This document shows positions 17,319 to 25,149 of a DNA stretch of 48,774 nucleotides, in pieces. The notes under the pieces are model-generated. The model saw only the letters and a list, made by a program, of their open reading frames with translations. It did not search any database and was not told the origin of the DNA. The DNA lies in contig JAKSIL010000019.1 in assembly GCA_024398815.1 (NCBI GenBank), positions 1 to 48,774 of the forward strand, in the 5' to 3' direction. Numbering within the stretch: position 1 is the first letter of the stretch; each line of letters opens with the position of its first letter. The stretch comes from Fibrobacter sp. Lineage in GTDB: Bacteria; Fibrobacterota; Fibrobacteria; Fibrobacterales; Fibrobacteraceae. The translations under genes and the position numbers were made by a program.

Positions 17319-17347
17319 TTGACGCGCGTTTTTCCTTTTCTTATGTT
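17319..17347 (+). promoter_or_regulatory. Candidate promoter of the exported-peptide/FISUMP unit
   Basis: TTGACG at 17319-17324 and TATGTT at 17342-17347 with a 17-nt spacer. The start of transcription would fall just before the AGAGG ribosome site at 17355-17360, so the leader would be very short. Confidence 0.45.
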
Positions 17348-17368
17348 GAATCCAAAGAGGGATATAAT

Positions 17369-17524
17369 GTGAAAAAAATTATTGCCTGCGCTTTATTCCT
17401 TGCCGTCTCCGTCAACTTTGCCGGAGTGAAAATGATTATTCCCAAGAAGTCGGATGTAGAAATTCAATGCTGTGTAGCATTTGATTCCTATGCCGGAAAT
17501 TACGTTGTACGTATCGCAAAGTGA
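17369..17524 (+). CDS. Small exported peptide
   Basis: A 51-residue frame starting at a GTG behind AGAGG. It opens with a textbook signal peptide (MKKIIACALFLAVSVNFAG), leaving a mature segment of about 32 residues with adjacent cysteines (IQCCVAF). It ends 20 bp before the FISUMP lipoprotein gene and is probably cotranscribed. I do not recognise the peptide. It may be a genuine small secreted protein or the surviving start of a larger exported protein; no frame continuing it is visible downstream. Confidence 0.5.
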   Translation: MKKIIACALFLAVSVNFAGVKMIIPKKSDVEIQCCVAFDSYAGNYVVRIAK

Positions 17525-17544
17525 AACTATAGGATTTCTGTGAA

Positions 17545-18174
17545 ATGATGTTTAAAGTTGTGTCAAAATTTTCTGCCATGATGGTCTGCGTGGCATTGTC
17601 GTTGTGGCTCTCCGCCTGCTCCGAATCTTTCACGGACGCGCGCGACGGTCAAAGTTACAACGTTGTACAAATCGGCACACAGACGTGGATGGCGGAGAAC
17701 TTGAACTTCGATATGGGTGGCGCGGAAGCGAGTTATTGCCCCGAGGGCGACGCGCGTAAATGCGGTGAGTACGGTCGGCTTTACACATGGGCGGAAGCTC
17801 AAGGCGTGTGCCCCGAAGGTTGGCGCCTTCCGACCCGAGAAGATTTTGAAACGCTCGTCAAGGTTGCGGACGGATTAAAGGCGGACGGTTCGCTGGATCG
17901 GAATGCTGCGGGGGCTGTACTCAAGTCCACCAGTGGCTGGTTCAAGAAGGGAAACGGAAGCGATGCGCTTGGCTTCAAGGCACTCCCTGCCGGTTACATG
18001 GCTGCTGATAGTAAATTCGATGGAATCGGCGGCTATGCCTATTTCTGGAGTTCGACGACGGATGATGGCGAAGGCTCTTTTGCACATTACCTTTTCTTGG
18101 ACTTCAGCAGTGCTGCGGCTGAACTCAAGTCTTTTGACAAAGGGAGCGCACGGTCCGTGCGCTGTGTGAAGTAG
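17545..18174 (+). CDS. FISUMP-domain lipoprotein
   Basis: Product of 209 residues. A signal peptide ends in the lipobox LSAC (Cys25). Residues about 30-209 match the Fibrobacter succinogenes major paralogous domain: DARDGQSYNVVQIGTQTWMA, then AENLNF, the CPEGW core with LPTREDFETL, and the closing FWSSTTDDG and SARSVRCVK. This domain is massively repeated in Fibrobacter lipoproteins; its function is not established. Cysteine pairs (SYCPEGDARKC, GVCPEGW) suggest disulfides. Two ATGs (17545, 17548) are equally possible starts behind AGGA. It follows the 51-residue exported peptide and precedes a pseudogene. Confidence 0.9.
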   Translation: MMFKVVSKFSAMMVCVALSLWLSACSESFTDARDGQSYNVVQIGTQTWMAENLNFDMGGAEASYCPEGDARKCGEYGRLYTWAEAQGVCPEGWRLPTREDFETLVKVADGLKADGSLDRNAAGAVLKSTSGWFKKGNGSDALGFKALPAGYMAADSKFDGIGGYAYFWSSTTDDGEGSFAHYLFLDFSSAAAELKSFDKGSARSVRCVK

Positions 18175-18258
18175 CGGAAATTTTGCAGAAATCCTGCAAT
18201 TGGAATATTTGACGTTGTCGGAGCCTCTCGCGTTTTTACGTCGTATCAGTTGATTTGA

Positions 18259-18780
18259 ATGAAAAGAATTATTGCATTTTTCTTGATTTCGACGGTGGTT
18301 TTTGCTATAGAGAACCCTTATCAGGAGGTGATGCGAATCCTTGAAAAGTCGAAGATTAAATACAATTTAAGTAGCTTGACGTCGCCGGTCTCGGCCGAGA
18401 ATCGCAGTGATGTGTTGAATGGTACGGCTTATCGGTAAAAACATCAAAAGGCTTCCAAGTTAAGGGTGTGAACTTTGCGCCTGAAGCGAAAAAATATATC
18501 TCCAAGCTGAAAATTTATTTTCGGCAAATAAGTACGAGGAAGCGAAAAATTTATACAAGAAAGTTCTTTTGCTTTCTCCTGAAAATACCTTCTTGATGAC
18601 TTTGATTGCGCAGACGTATGGAATCGAGCGTAAGTTTGACGATGCTATGAACCGGTACAAAAAATCCATTCAGGCTAATTTTATTGATTATTTGGCGCAT
18701 TGGCTTCTCGCTGATATTTACCGGTTGAAGGGCCCGGAAATTTTAAAGAGATTGGACGACGCTTTATGCTTTCGTATATT
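18259..18780 (+). pseudogene. Frameshifted exported TPR-repeat protein
   Basis: The start is sound: an ATG at 18259 with a signal peptide (MKRIIAFFLISTVVFA) and a frame of 59 residues to a stop at 18438. The protein then continues in the next frame (LSVKTSKGFQVKGVNFAPEA, about 18430-18505). It continues again in the third frame from about 18506 (AENLFSANKYEEAKNLYKKV, then TLIAQTYGIERKFDDAMNRY), which is clear tetratricopeptide repeat. Both shifts are equivalent to loss of one base. The 3' end runs into the convergent ATPase gene without an obvious natural C terminus. Either a decayed gene or two sequencing errors. Confidence 0.7.
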
Positions 18781-20557
18781 TCCGGAGTCTAAAGAGCACG
18801 CAGGCGATGTCGATGGGGCGGGGGAGGCTCATTTCGCGGCTCATGCCCTGCGGCAGGTTGCGGAATCCGACGTTCTTCATCTTTTCGTGGAGGGCGAGAA
18901 TCGTTTCGCGGATGTTGCGTTTGCCGTTTGCCTGCGAATCGCTGCTTGAATTTTCGTTGTCGCTCTTGTTTGAGTTGGCGCCTTGGCAGAGGTTCAATAG
19001 CATGTGGCCTGCGCCGAGTCTTTGCTGTTTGTCGATGAGTTCGCCCGCCTTCGCGGTGTCGGATGTGAGGAAGCCCATCTGCAACAGCGTGTCTCCGCTG
19101 AGTTTCACTTTGACTTGACGTTCTACGGCGGATGTCGGGCGGAGGGCGGGCAGCAGTGGATTTACATAATTGTCGAAGTCGCGGCACACGGGAGCTGCGA
19201 ATGGCGGAAGGCCGTTCTTTGAATTTTCGAATGTGAATTTTTCGCTTGCCTTCGCGCATTCGGCCTTGTAGTTCGCCATGACGATGATGTTGTCGGCGAG
19301 GCCTAAAAAGTCTCCGCAGGCGCCCGCCACGATGATGAAGCTGCAGGCGTTTGACGCGGCACCGTTTGCATTCTCTGCTTTTTCGGGATGTGCGAATTCG
19401 CGGATTCTGTCGGTGAGCGGAATGAGCGGTTCGCGGTCGTCGCCCAGGAGTTCGCGGATGCGGTGGTCGCGAATCAAAAAGTTCACTGCCGAAGAGTCTT
19501 CGTCGATGAGGAAGGTGCGGCTTCCGAATTCCATGGCTTCGAGCAGGTTCGAGGCTTCGCTGGTGGAGCCCGATGCGCTTGCCGTGCAGAACTTCTTTGT
19601 CGAGACGCCCCCGGGGAGGTCGCGGACGAGGGCTGAGATGTCCGTGTCGCGGACGCTGCGGCCGTCTTCGACGCCGATGCGTACCGCGGAATCGTCTATG
19701 ACGATTCCCTCGCGTCCGTCTCCCGGGATGTGCGGATGGACCGCTTTCGTGAGCGCTTGCAAAAGCGTCGATTTGCCGTGGAAGGCGCCACCGGTAATGA
19801 CGGTGATTCCTTTTGGAATCCCCATGCCGCGAATTTCGCGGCCGGCGACGCTAAGCGTCACCGACATTTCGGGTGGCGCAGCGAAGGGAACCGCGTTTGG
19901 CATCGGATTTTCCGAAAGCCCGGATTCACGCGGGAGTACGGCTCCGTCGGGCACGAATGCCACGAGTCCGCGTTCGTTCATCTGTTCCATTATTTCGCGT
20001 CGTTCATCCAGCACGCGAAAAAAGCCCTGCAGTCCGGTGGCGGTTCCAATTGCTCCGGCGGCTTTCCCCGCGGCAGTACCGTCGTTGTAAAGGCTCGCCG
20101 AGACGAGGTCCGGGAGCACCATGGTCAGAATTTCGGCGGCGTCTTCGGCCTTGATTTTTCGTCCGTCGGCGGGCAGTCGCACTTGCAGACAGGCGCGCAG
20201 GTCTCCGTTGTCCACCCACAGGGAATTGCGTACCAGCATTTCCGGTCCTGGTGCGGCAAGGCTTACTGCCCCGTCTTTTTCGGGGAAACGTTCCTGCACG
20301 TTTTTGCACAGGCGGCGCAGTAGGTAGTCGCTCAGGGCGAGCCTGCGTTCAAAACTGGAGCTCCATTCCGGGCCGTACCCCAGGTTTTGGAGCGGGGCCT
20401 TTACCATTATTCTCGATGCCGGCGCGTACGGGTCGCCCTGCACATGCAGAAACTCCAGCGAAAAATCGCCGAAGTCCCAGGGTTTATCGGAGAGCGACTT
20501 GTAGAGTCCGTAGTTTTTGCCATCCAGGCTTCGAATTTTTTGATAAAGTGCCTTCAT
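18764..20557 (-). CDS. ABC-class ATPase (PF09818-type predicted ATPase)
   Basis: Product of 597 residues. It matches the soluble 'predicted ATPase of the ABC class' family by its ordered motifs: DGKNYGLYKSL near the start, LEFLHVQGDPYAPASR, Walker A GGAFHGKSTLL, EDGRSVRDTDIS, the ABC-signature-like ASGSTSEASNLLEAMEFG and Walker B TFLIDEDSSAVNFLIRD. It has no membrane segment. The biological role of the family is unknown. The ATG at 20557 gives the family N terminus; an in-frame start at 20623 would add 22 residues unlike the family. The C-terminal part contains a Ser/Asn-rich linker (SNKSDNENSSSDSQ) before a helical tail. Its 3' end overlaps the TPR pseudogene remnant on the other strand. Confidence 0.9.
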   Translation of the reverse strand: MKALYQKIRSLDGKNYGLYKSLSDKPWDFGDFSLEFLHVQGDPYAPASRIMVKAPLQNLGYGPEWSSSFERRLALSDYLLRRLCKNVQERFPEKDGAVSLAAPGPEMLVRNSLWVDNGDLRACLQVRLPADGRKIKAEDAAEILTMVLPDLVSASLYNDGTAAGKAAGAIGTATGLQGFFRVLDERREIMEQMNERGLVAFVPDGAVLPRESGLSENPMPNAVPFAAPPEMSVTLSVAGREIRGMGIPKGITVITGGAFHGKSTLLQALTKAVHPHIPGDGREGIVIDDSAVRIGVEDGRSVRDTDISALVRDLPGGVSTKKFCTASASGSTSEASNLLEAMEFGSRTFLIDEDSSAVNFLIRDHRIRELLGDDREPLIPLTDRIREFAHPEKAENANGAASNACSFIIVAGACGDFLGLADNIIVMANYKAECAKASEKFTFENSKNGLPPFAAPVCRDFDNYVNPLLPALRPTSAVERQVKVKLSGDTLLQMGFLTSDTAKAGELIDKQQRLGAGHMLLNLCQGANSNKSDNENSSSDSQANGKRNIRETILALHEKMKNVGFRNLPQGMSREMSLPRPIDIACVLFRLRKYTKA

Positions 20558-20698
20558 GCCTTTAAAAGTAAAAAAAGATTCCTCAAATTTCCCCAAAAAA
20601 GCGAAATTTCCCCTTATAAACAAACTTTTTCATAGAAAAAAAGAAAAATCCGTAGAAAGTTTATATATTAGGGTAGCAAACAAAATAGGAGTACATAA

Positions 20699-21235
20699 AT
20701 GAAAAAGCTCTACATCTTTGCCCTTATGGTGGCATTCCTCTTTACTGCAGCTGTGGCCGACGAAGACCCACCTCCTCGTGACAAGCCCGCTGTCGTGAAC
20801 ATCATCACCAACCCGCCTAACAGCGAAGTTTACCTGGGCGGCGAACTCCTGGGCAAGAGTCCCATTGAAAATATGTCTGTCAAGTCCGGTCGTCAGACCC
20901 TCGTGGTGATTGACCAGGGCTTCGAACTTGTGAATCAGCGCGTGAATATCTGGCCGGGCAAGGACAAGCGTAACGATTTCGACTTCGGTACCAAGATTCC
21001 TAAGGGCCACATCAAGGTGACGACCAATCCGGGCAAGTGCATCATTTTCGTCGATGGTGACCAGGCCGACAAGACCGATGGCGCTCCGCTTACCATCCAC
21101 AACCTGGATGCCGGTGACCACGTGGTCCGTGCCGAATGCTCCAACCGTAGGTCTGCCGAAGAACTCGTGACCGTGCGCGGCGAAGAAACCGCCGAAGTTA
21201 CGATCGACGCTACCAAGGGCAAGAAGAAGAAGTAA
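20699..21235 (+). CDS. Exported PEGA-domain protein
   Basis: Product of 178 residues. A signal peptide ends near residue 20 (AAVAD). Two PEGA-like beta modules follow: residues about 33-95 (VNIITNPPNSEVYLGGELLG with SPIENMSVKSGRQTLVV) and about 104-170 (IKVTTNPGKCIIFVDGDQAD with LDAGDHVVRAE). It ends in a lysine-rich tail (KGKKKK). PEGA modules are surface or periplasmic binding units often linked to S-layer or envelope proteins. The TAGGAG site is well placed. A terminator follows, so it forms its own unit ahead of the LpoB-like gene. Confidence 0.85.
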   Translation: MKKLYIFALMVAFLFTAAVADEDPPPRDKPAVVNIITNPPNSEVYLGGELLGKSPIENMSVKSGRQTLVVIDQGFELVNQRVNIWPGKDKRNDFDFGTKIPKGHIKVTTNPGKCIIFVDGDQADKTDGAPLTIHNLDAGDHVVRAECSNRRSAEELVTVRGEETAEVTIDATKGKKKK

Positions 21236-21256
21236 TCATTCTTCAAGATTTTCGGG

Positions 21257-21287
21257 AAGACTCCATAATGGGGTCTTTCTTTTTTTG
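21257..21287 (+). terminator. Intrinsic terminator after the PEGA gene
   Basis: AAGACTCC (21257-21264) pairs with GGGGTCTT (21270-21277, one wobble), loop ATAAT, followed by a T-rich tract. Confidence 0.8.
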
Positions 21288-21333
21288 CTAAATTGCGAAT
21301 GCAAGATTTTAATAAACTTCAATAGGAGTAACT

Positions 21334-21942
21334 ATGTCTAAAATTTGGACTCTCTGCCTCTGTGCCTCTCTCGCCTTCCTCGTCGGCTGCTCCAGCGGCG
21401 GCAAGAAGGTTTCCCGTATCGACGCCAACTCGGTGACGGATCTTTCCGGCTCTTGGAACGATACCGATTCCCGTCTCGTCGCTGACGAGATGATTATGGA
21501 CTGCCTCAACCGTCCCTGGTACCAGACCATGGTGCAGCAGAAGAACGGCGCCGTTCCGACTGTTGTTATCGGCAAGGTCCGCAACAAGAGTCACGAACAC
21601 ATCAACGTTGAAACCTTCGTGAAGGATATCGAACGCGCTCTCATCAACAGCGGCAAGGCCGACTTCGTCGCCAACGCCGAAGAACGTTCCGAACTCCGCG
21701 ACGAACTCGCCAGCCAGGCCGGCAACGCTACCGAAGAAACTCGCAAGGACGCCGGCATGGAAATCGGTGCCGACCTCATGCTCACCGGTACCCTCAACTC
21801 CATCGTCGACCAGGAAGGTGGCGAACAGGTCATCTACTACCAGATCGACATGGAACTCACCGACATCCAGAGCCATCGTAAGGTTTGGGTGGGCGACAAG
21901 AAGATCAAGAAGTTCGTCAACCAGTCCAGCGTAAAGATGTAA
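21334..21942 (+). CDS. LpoB-like outer-membrane lipoprotein (penicillin-binding protein activator family)
   Basis: Product of 202 residues with lipobox LVGC (Cys19). It resembles the LpoB/COG3417 family: VSRIDANSVTDLSGSWNDTD after the lipidated cysteine, PTVVIGKVRNKSHEHINVETF, DIERALINSGKADFV and GADLMLTGTLNSI. In Escherichia coli LpoB spans from the outer membrane to switch on the peptidoglycan synthase PBP1b. Fibrobacter may use the protein differently, so partner assignment is inference. The gene has its own TAGGAG site and terminator. The next gene encodes a COG3014-like lipoprotein, a neighbour pairing I recall from other Gram-negative bacteria. Confidence 0.87.
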   Translation: MSKIWTLCLCASLAFLVGCSSGGKKVSRIDANSVTDLSGSWNDTDSRLVADEMIMDCLNRPWYQTMVQQKNGAVPTVVIGKVRNKSHEHINVETFVKDIERALINSGKADFVANAEERSELRDELASQAGNATEETRKDAGMEIGADLMLTGTLNSIVDQEGGEQVIYYQIDMELTDIQSHRKVWVGDKKIKKFVNQSSVKM

Positions 21943-21951
21943 TTTAGATTG

Positions 21952-21983
21952 GGCTATGGGCTTGTCCCGTAGCCTTTTTTTGT
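21952..21983 (+). terminator. Intrinsic terminator after the LpoB-like gene
   Basis: Perfect 9-bp stem with one wobble (GGCTATGGG, CCCGTAGCC), 5-nt loop, then seven T. Confidence 0.85.
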
Positions 21984-22011
21984 TTTTCATTAACGATACT
22001 TTGCGGACATT

Positions 22012-23409
22012 ATGAAACGACTAGCATTACTTTTGTTGAGCGCCGTTTTATTGACGTCGTGCGCCAATAAATCCATGACCCGTTACGAAACGCTCGCCCC
22101 GACGCTCGAGAAGAAGGGCTTTGACGCGACCATCGCCGAAGTGAAGAAACAGCAGAAGGACCTTTACGGTTCCAACAGCGAATATCTTTACTACTACGAT
22201 TTGGGCGTGCTGAACCACTACAACAGGAACTTCGACGAAAGTATCAAGAACTTCGAGAAGGCCGAAAAGATCTACGATGACTTGTATACAAAGTCCATCT
22301 CGAACGAGGCTGCCGCCATCGTCACGAACGACAACGTGCGCCCCTATCGCGCCAGGCCCTTCGAAGTCTTGACCATGTACCAGCTGCAGATTTTGAACTA
22401 CCTCGCCAAGGGCGATGTCGATGGCGCCCTGGTCGAAGTGAAGCGTTCGCAGATTGCCATGCAGTCGCTTTACCAGAAGGATCAGGACAAAGTAAACGAC
22501 AACGGATTCTTGCGCTATCTTTCGGCTCTGGTCTATGAACTGGACGACGAAAAGGACGATGCCGCCATCTCGTACTACAAGACTGTGAAGGCCTACGACG
22601 AATCCAAGATGGGGCTTCCGAACGAAGTGTACGAGTACGTGACCGAAAGCCTCAGGAGCCTCGACCGCGAAGACGACATCAAGGACCTCAAGAAGCCAGA
22701 ACTTGCCTCTACTCCGAGGGCTTCCGCCGCTCGCGAAAAGGGACAGGAAATCGTAGTGATCGGCTATGCCGGCCACAGCCCGATTCTTGGCGAAATGTAC
22801 CTCTCGGGCACCTTCGTTTCGGGGGGCGTGATGAACCTCTACTACAAGGACGGCGAAACCGGCAACAAGGTTTCCTTTACGTTGGTGGCGCCTCCTGTGG
22901 CAGGTGCCGGCAGCGAGACCTTCCACATCGGTTTCGCCCTTCCCGAAGTCCGCAAGCACAACAGCCGCGTCGATCATTTTGAAGTCTCCATGGATGGCGG
23001 AAATCGCATGAAGCCTGAAAAGGTGATGTCGGTCGACGACGAACTTCGCCGCAACATGGAAGACGAGAAGACGACGACCATCACCCGTACCGCAGTCCGC
23101 GTGATTCTTCGTACCATAGCCGCTCAGAAGGCGAAGTCGGCGACAAATACCGGTAACGTTCTTCTGGACCTTGTCAAGAATGTCGGCGTCGACGTGGCGC
23201 AGGGCCAGCTGGAACAGGCCGACCTCCGCGTTGGGCTTTTCTTGCCGAACTCCTTCTACATGACCCGAATCCCTGTGGACGCGGGAAGCCATAGCGTGAG
23301 CGTGGCCGCCCAGGGCAGCCATGGCGAAACTGTTGGCGTGTACAACTTCGACAATATTGCGGTGCGTAAGGGGCAAAAAGTGTTCCTGATTGTGCCGGCC
23401 ATCAAATAA
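22012..23409 (+). CDS. COG3014-like TPR lipoprotein
   Basis: Product of 465 residues. Signal peptide with lipobox LTSC (Cys17). Residues about 50-210 are helical repeats of TPR type (YLYYYDLGVLNHYNRNFDES, then further helices including FEVLTMYQLQILNYLAKGDV). Residues about 235-465 are mainly beta, with GQEIVVIGYAGHSPILGE, a stretch RTAVRVILRTIAAQKAKSAT and a C-terminal barrel-like domain (GLFLPNSFYMTRIPVDAGSH). The arrangement matches COG3014-type uncharacterised lipoproteins, which accompany LpoB-type genes elsewhere. An envelope-assembly role is plausible but unproven. Followed by a double hairpin terminator. Confidence 0.82.
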   Translation: MKRLALLLLSAVLLTSCANKSMTRYETLAPTLEKKGFDATIAEVKKQQKDLYGSNSEYLYYYDLGVLNHYNRNFDESIKNFEKAEKIYDDLYTKSISNEAAAIVTNDNVRPYRARPFEVLTMYQLQILNYLAKGDVDGALVEVKRSQIAMQSLYQKDQDKVNDNGFLRYLSALVYELDDEKDDAAISYYKTVKAYDESKMGLPNEVYEYVTESLRSLDREDDIKDLKKPELASTPRASAAREKGQEIVVIGYAGHSPILGEMYLSGTFVSGGVMNLYYKDGETGNKVSFTLVAPPVAGAGSETFHIGFALPEVRKHNSRVDHFEVSMDGGNRMKPEKVMSVDDELRRNMEDEKTTTITRTAVRVILRTIAAQKAKSATNTGNVLLDLVKNVGVDVAQGQLEQADLRVGLFLPNSFYMTRIPVDAGSHSVSVAAQGSHGETVGVYNFDNIAVRKGQKVFLIVPAIK

Positions 23410-23421
23410 AATTGCAAAAAA

Positions 23422-23484
23422 GCCCAAATTTGGGCCTAAAAACGGGTATTTTCGATTTTTCGAGTATCCGTTTTTTGTTTTTTT
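23422..23484 (+). terminator. Double hairpin terminator after the COG3014-like gene
   Basis: A palindrome GCCCAAATTTGGGC (23422-23435) is followed by a 10-bp stem starting ACGGGTA (23442) and closing TATCCGT (23471), with two long T runs. Confidence 0.8.
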
Positions 23485-23524
23485 AATGTAGTTTCAAGGC
23501 AAAAGAACAATCTAGGAGAGTTTT

Positions 23525-24373
23525 ATGAATTATAAAGTTGCTCTGGCTGCTGCTGCACTGCTTGCTACGCAGTCTTTCGCTATCATCGGTATCGGTGGTC
23601 ACTATACTCCGGGTCTTGGCACCAAGATGGACGGTATGGACAAGCCGGTCAATATCACCAGTGACGGTCAAATCAAGCTCATGCACCAGGGTTTCGACGG
23701 TGTGATGCAGGGCTTCGGTTTCAAACTGTGGATCGACCTGCTCCCCATCATCGATATTGAAGCCACCTTGAACTTCCACATGGGTTCTTACGACGCCATC
23801 CTCTACGTGGCCGAATCCAAGGTCAGCCTCGATCCTAACGAAGCTGCCGCCGATCCTACCTACAAGGAAGTCCCCCTCGAAATTGAACTGGGCGGCACTC
23901 CGTTCGGCAAGGCCAATCCGAAGTTCGTTGCCATGAACGGCGACTTGACCATTACGTACCCCATCACCTCGCTTCCGATTATCCGCCCCTACATCGGTGG
24001 TGGTCTTACCTATTACCTGAACTCCTTTGTGCTGAATCCTGAATTCGTGACTCCGCTCGTTGATGGCGCTGTCCAGGAAATCATCGGAATCATCGCCGCT
24101 GCCGATCCTACCGATCCGGCTTCTATCCAGCAGGCTTCCGACAAGGCCAAGGAACTTGGCGACTCCATGCAGCAGAAGATTCAGGACCAGGCTCTTGACG
24201 AAGGCCTCAAGACGAGCATCGGCGGTCACATCATGGCCGGCTTCCGTCTCAAGCTCCCCATCATCCCGATTGCAGCCTACGCCAACTTCAAGTATTACTT
24301 CGGTGGCGACTACCCCGAAGAAATCGACCCGGGTAACATGGCTGCCGAAGTGGGTGTCGGCCTCGCTATCTAG
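23525..24373 (+). CDS. Putative outer-membrane barrel protein
   Basis: Product of 282 residues. A short signal peptide ends at about residue 19 (ATQSFA). The mature part starts IIGIGGHYTPGLGT and has beta-strand alternation at both ends (IEATLNFHMGSYD, IRPYIGGGLTYYLNSF, AGFRLKLPIIPIAAYANFKY). An internal helical segment at about 178-225 is acidic and Gln/Lys-rich (DPASIQQASDKAKELGDSMQ). It ends AAEVGVGLAI, compatible with a barrel. I recognise no family. It has its own AGGAG site and follows a strong terminator, so it may start a unit with the two-component genes 47 bp downstream. Confidence 0.78.
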   Translation: MNYKVALAAAALLATQSFAIIGIGGHYTPGLGTKMDGMDKPVNITSDGQIKLMHQGFDGVMQGFGFKLWIDLLPIIDIEATLNFHMGSYDAILYVAESKVSLDPNEAAADPTYKEVPLEIELGGTPFGKANPKFVAMNGDLTITYPITSLPIIRPYIGGGLTYYLNSFVLNPEFVTPLVDGAVQEIIGIIAAADPTDPASIQQASDKAKELGDSMQQKIQDQALDEGLKTSIGGHIMAGFRLKLPIIPIAAYANFKYYFGGDYPEEIDPGNMAAEVGVGLAI

Positions 24374-24420
24374 TCCGGCCTGAGTTTGTTTGTGTTAATG
24401 GTGAAAAAAAAGGAATTGAA

Positions 24421-25149
24421 ATGTCCCAGAATCAAAGCAGTACGAGTATCCTAATCATTGAAGACGAAATAGCGATTGCCGAAGGTCTTGTGGATCTTTG
24501 CGAACTCAATGGTTACTCTGTCAAGCATGTGGCCGATGGCGAAAGCGGCCTTACCGAAGCCTTGTCTGGCCAGTACGGTCTTGTCCTTCTTGACTTGATG
24601 CTCCCCGGCATGGACGGTTTTACCGTTTGCGACAGGATTCGCGAAAAAGACCGCAGTCTGCCTATCATCATCCTTTCTGCAAAGAATGCCGATGAAGACA
24701 TTATCAACGGCCTCAAGTTCGGTGCCGACGACTACATTCCGAAGCCGTTCTCCGTACCGATGCTGCTTGCTCGTATCGAAGCTGTCTTGCGCCGTAGCCG
24801 CCAGTCCCTTGAAAACGAGGGCAAGCTCTCGGCCGGCAACCTCCGCGTGAACTTCAGGGAATACACTGGATCCCGCGGCAAGGAAGAACTCGCTTTCACT
24901 CGCAAGGAAATCGAAATCCTCGAATACCTGTGGAACAACCGCGACCATGCCGTTCCGCGTGCCGAACTGCTCCGCAAGGTCTGGGGTTACGAAAATGCGG
25001 AATCCGTGGACACCCGCACCGTGGACATCCATATTACCAAGCTCCGCAAGAAGATTGAGGACGATCCGTCGCATCCGAAGCTGCTCGTCACGTTCCGTGG
25101 CGAAGGCTACCAGATGCGCTCCGCACCTGAATGCGCAAAATCCACGTAA
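24421..25149 (+). CDS. OmpR/PhoB-type response regulator
   Basis: Product of 242 residues. The receiver domain occupies about residues 8-125: acidic pocket IIEDE (12-16), phosphoacceptor Asp58 in LLDLMLPGMDG, Thr/Ser switch in IILSAKNADED and Lys in YIPKPF. The C-terminal winged helix (about 135-235) has LAFTRKEIEILEYL, the recognition region VDTRTVDIHITKLRKKI and the wing LLVTFRGEGYQM. It should bind direct repeats upstream of target genes once phosphorylated. The stop overlaps the sensor kinase start by 19 bp, so the two are translationally coupled partners. Target genes cannot be named; nearby envelope genes are candidates. Confidence 0.95.
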   Translation: MSQNQSSTSILIIEDEIAIAEGLVDLCELNGYSVKHVADGESGLTEALSGQYGLVLLDLMLPGMDGFTVCDRIREKDRSLPIIILSAKNADEDIINGLKFGADDYIPKPFSVPMLLARIEAVLRRSRQSLENEGKLSAGNLRVNFREYTGSRGKEELAFTRKEIEILEYLWNNRDHAVPRAELLRKVWGYENAESVDTRTVDIHITKLRKKIEDDPSHPKLLVTFRGEGYQMRSAPECAKST

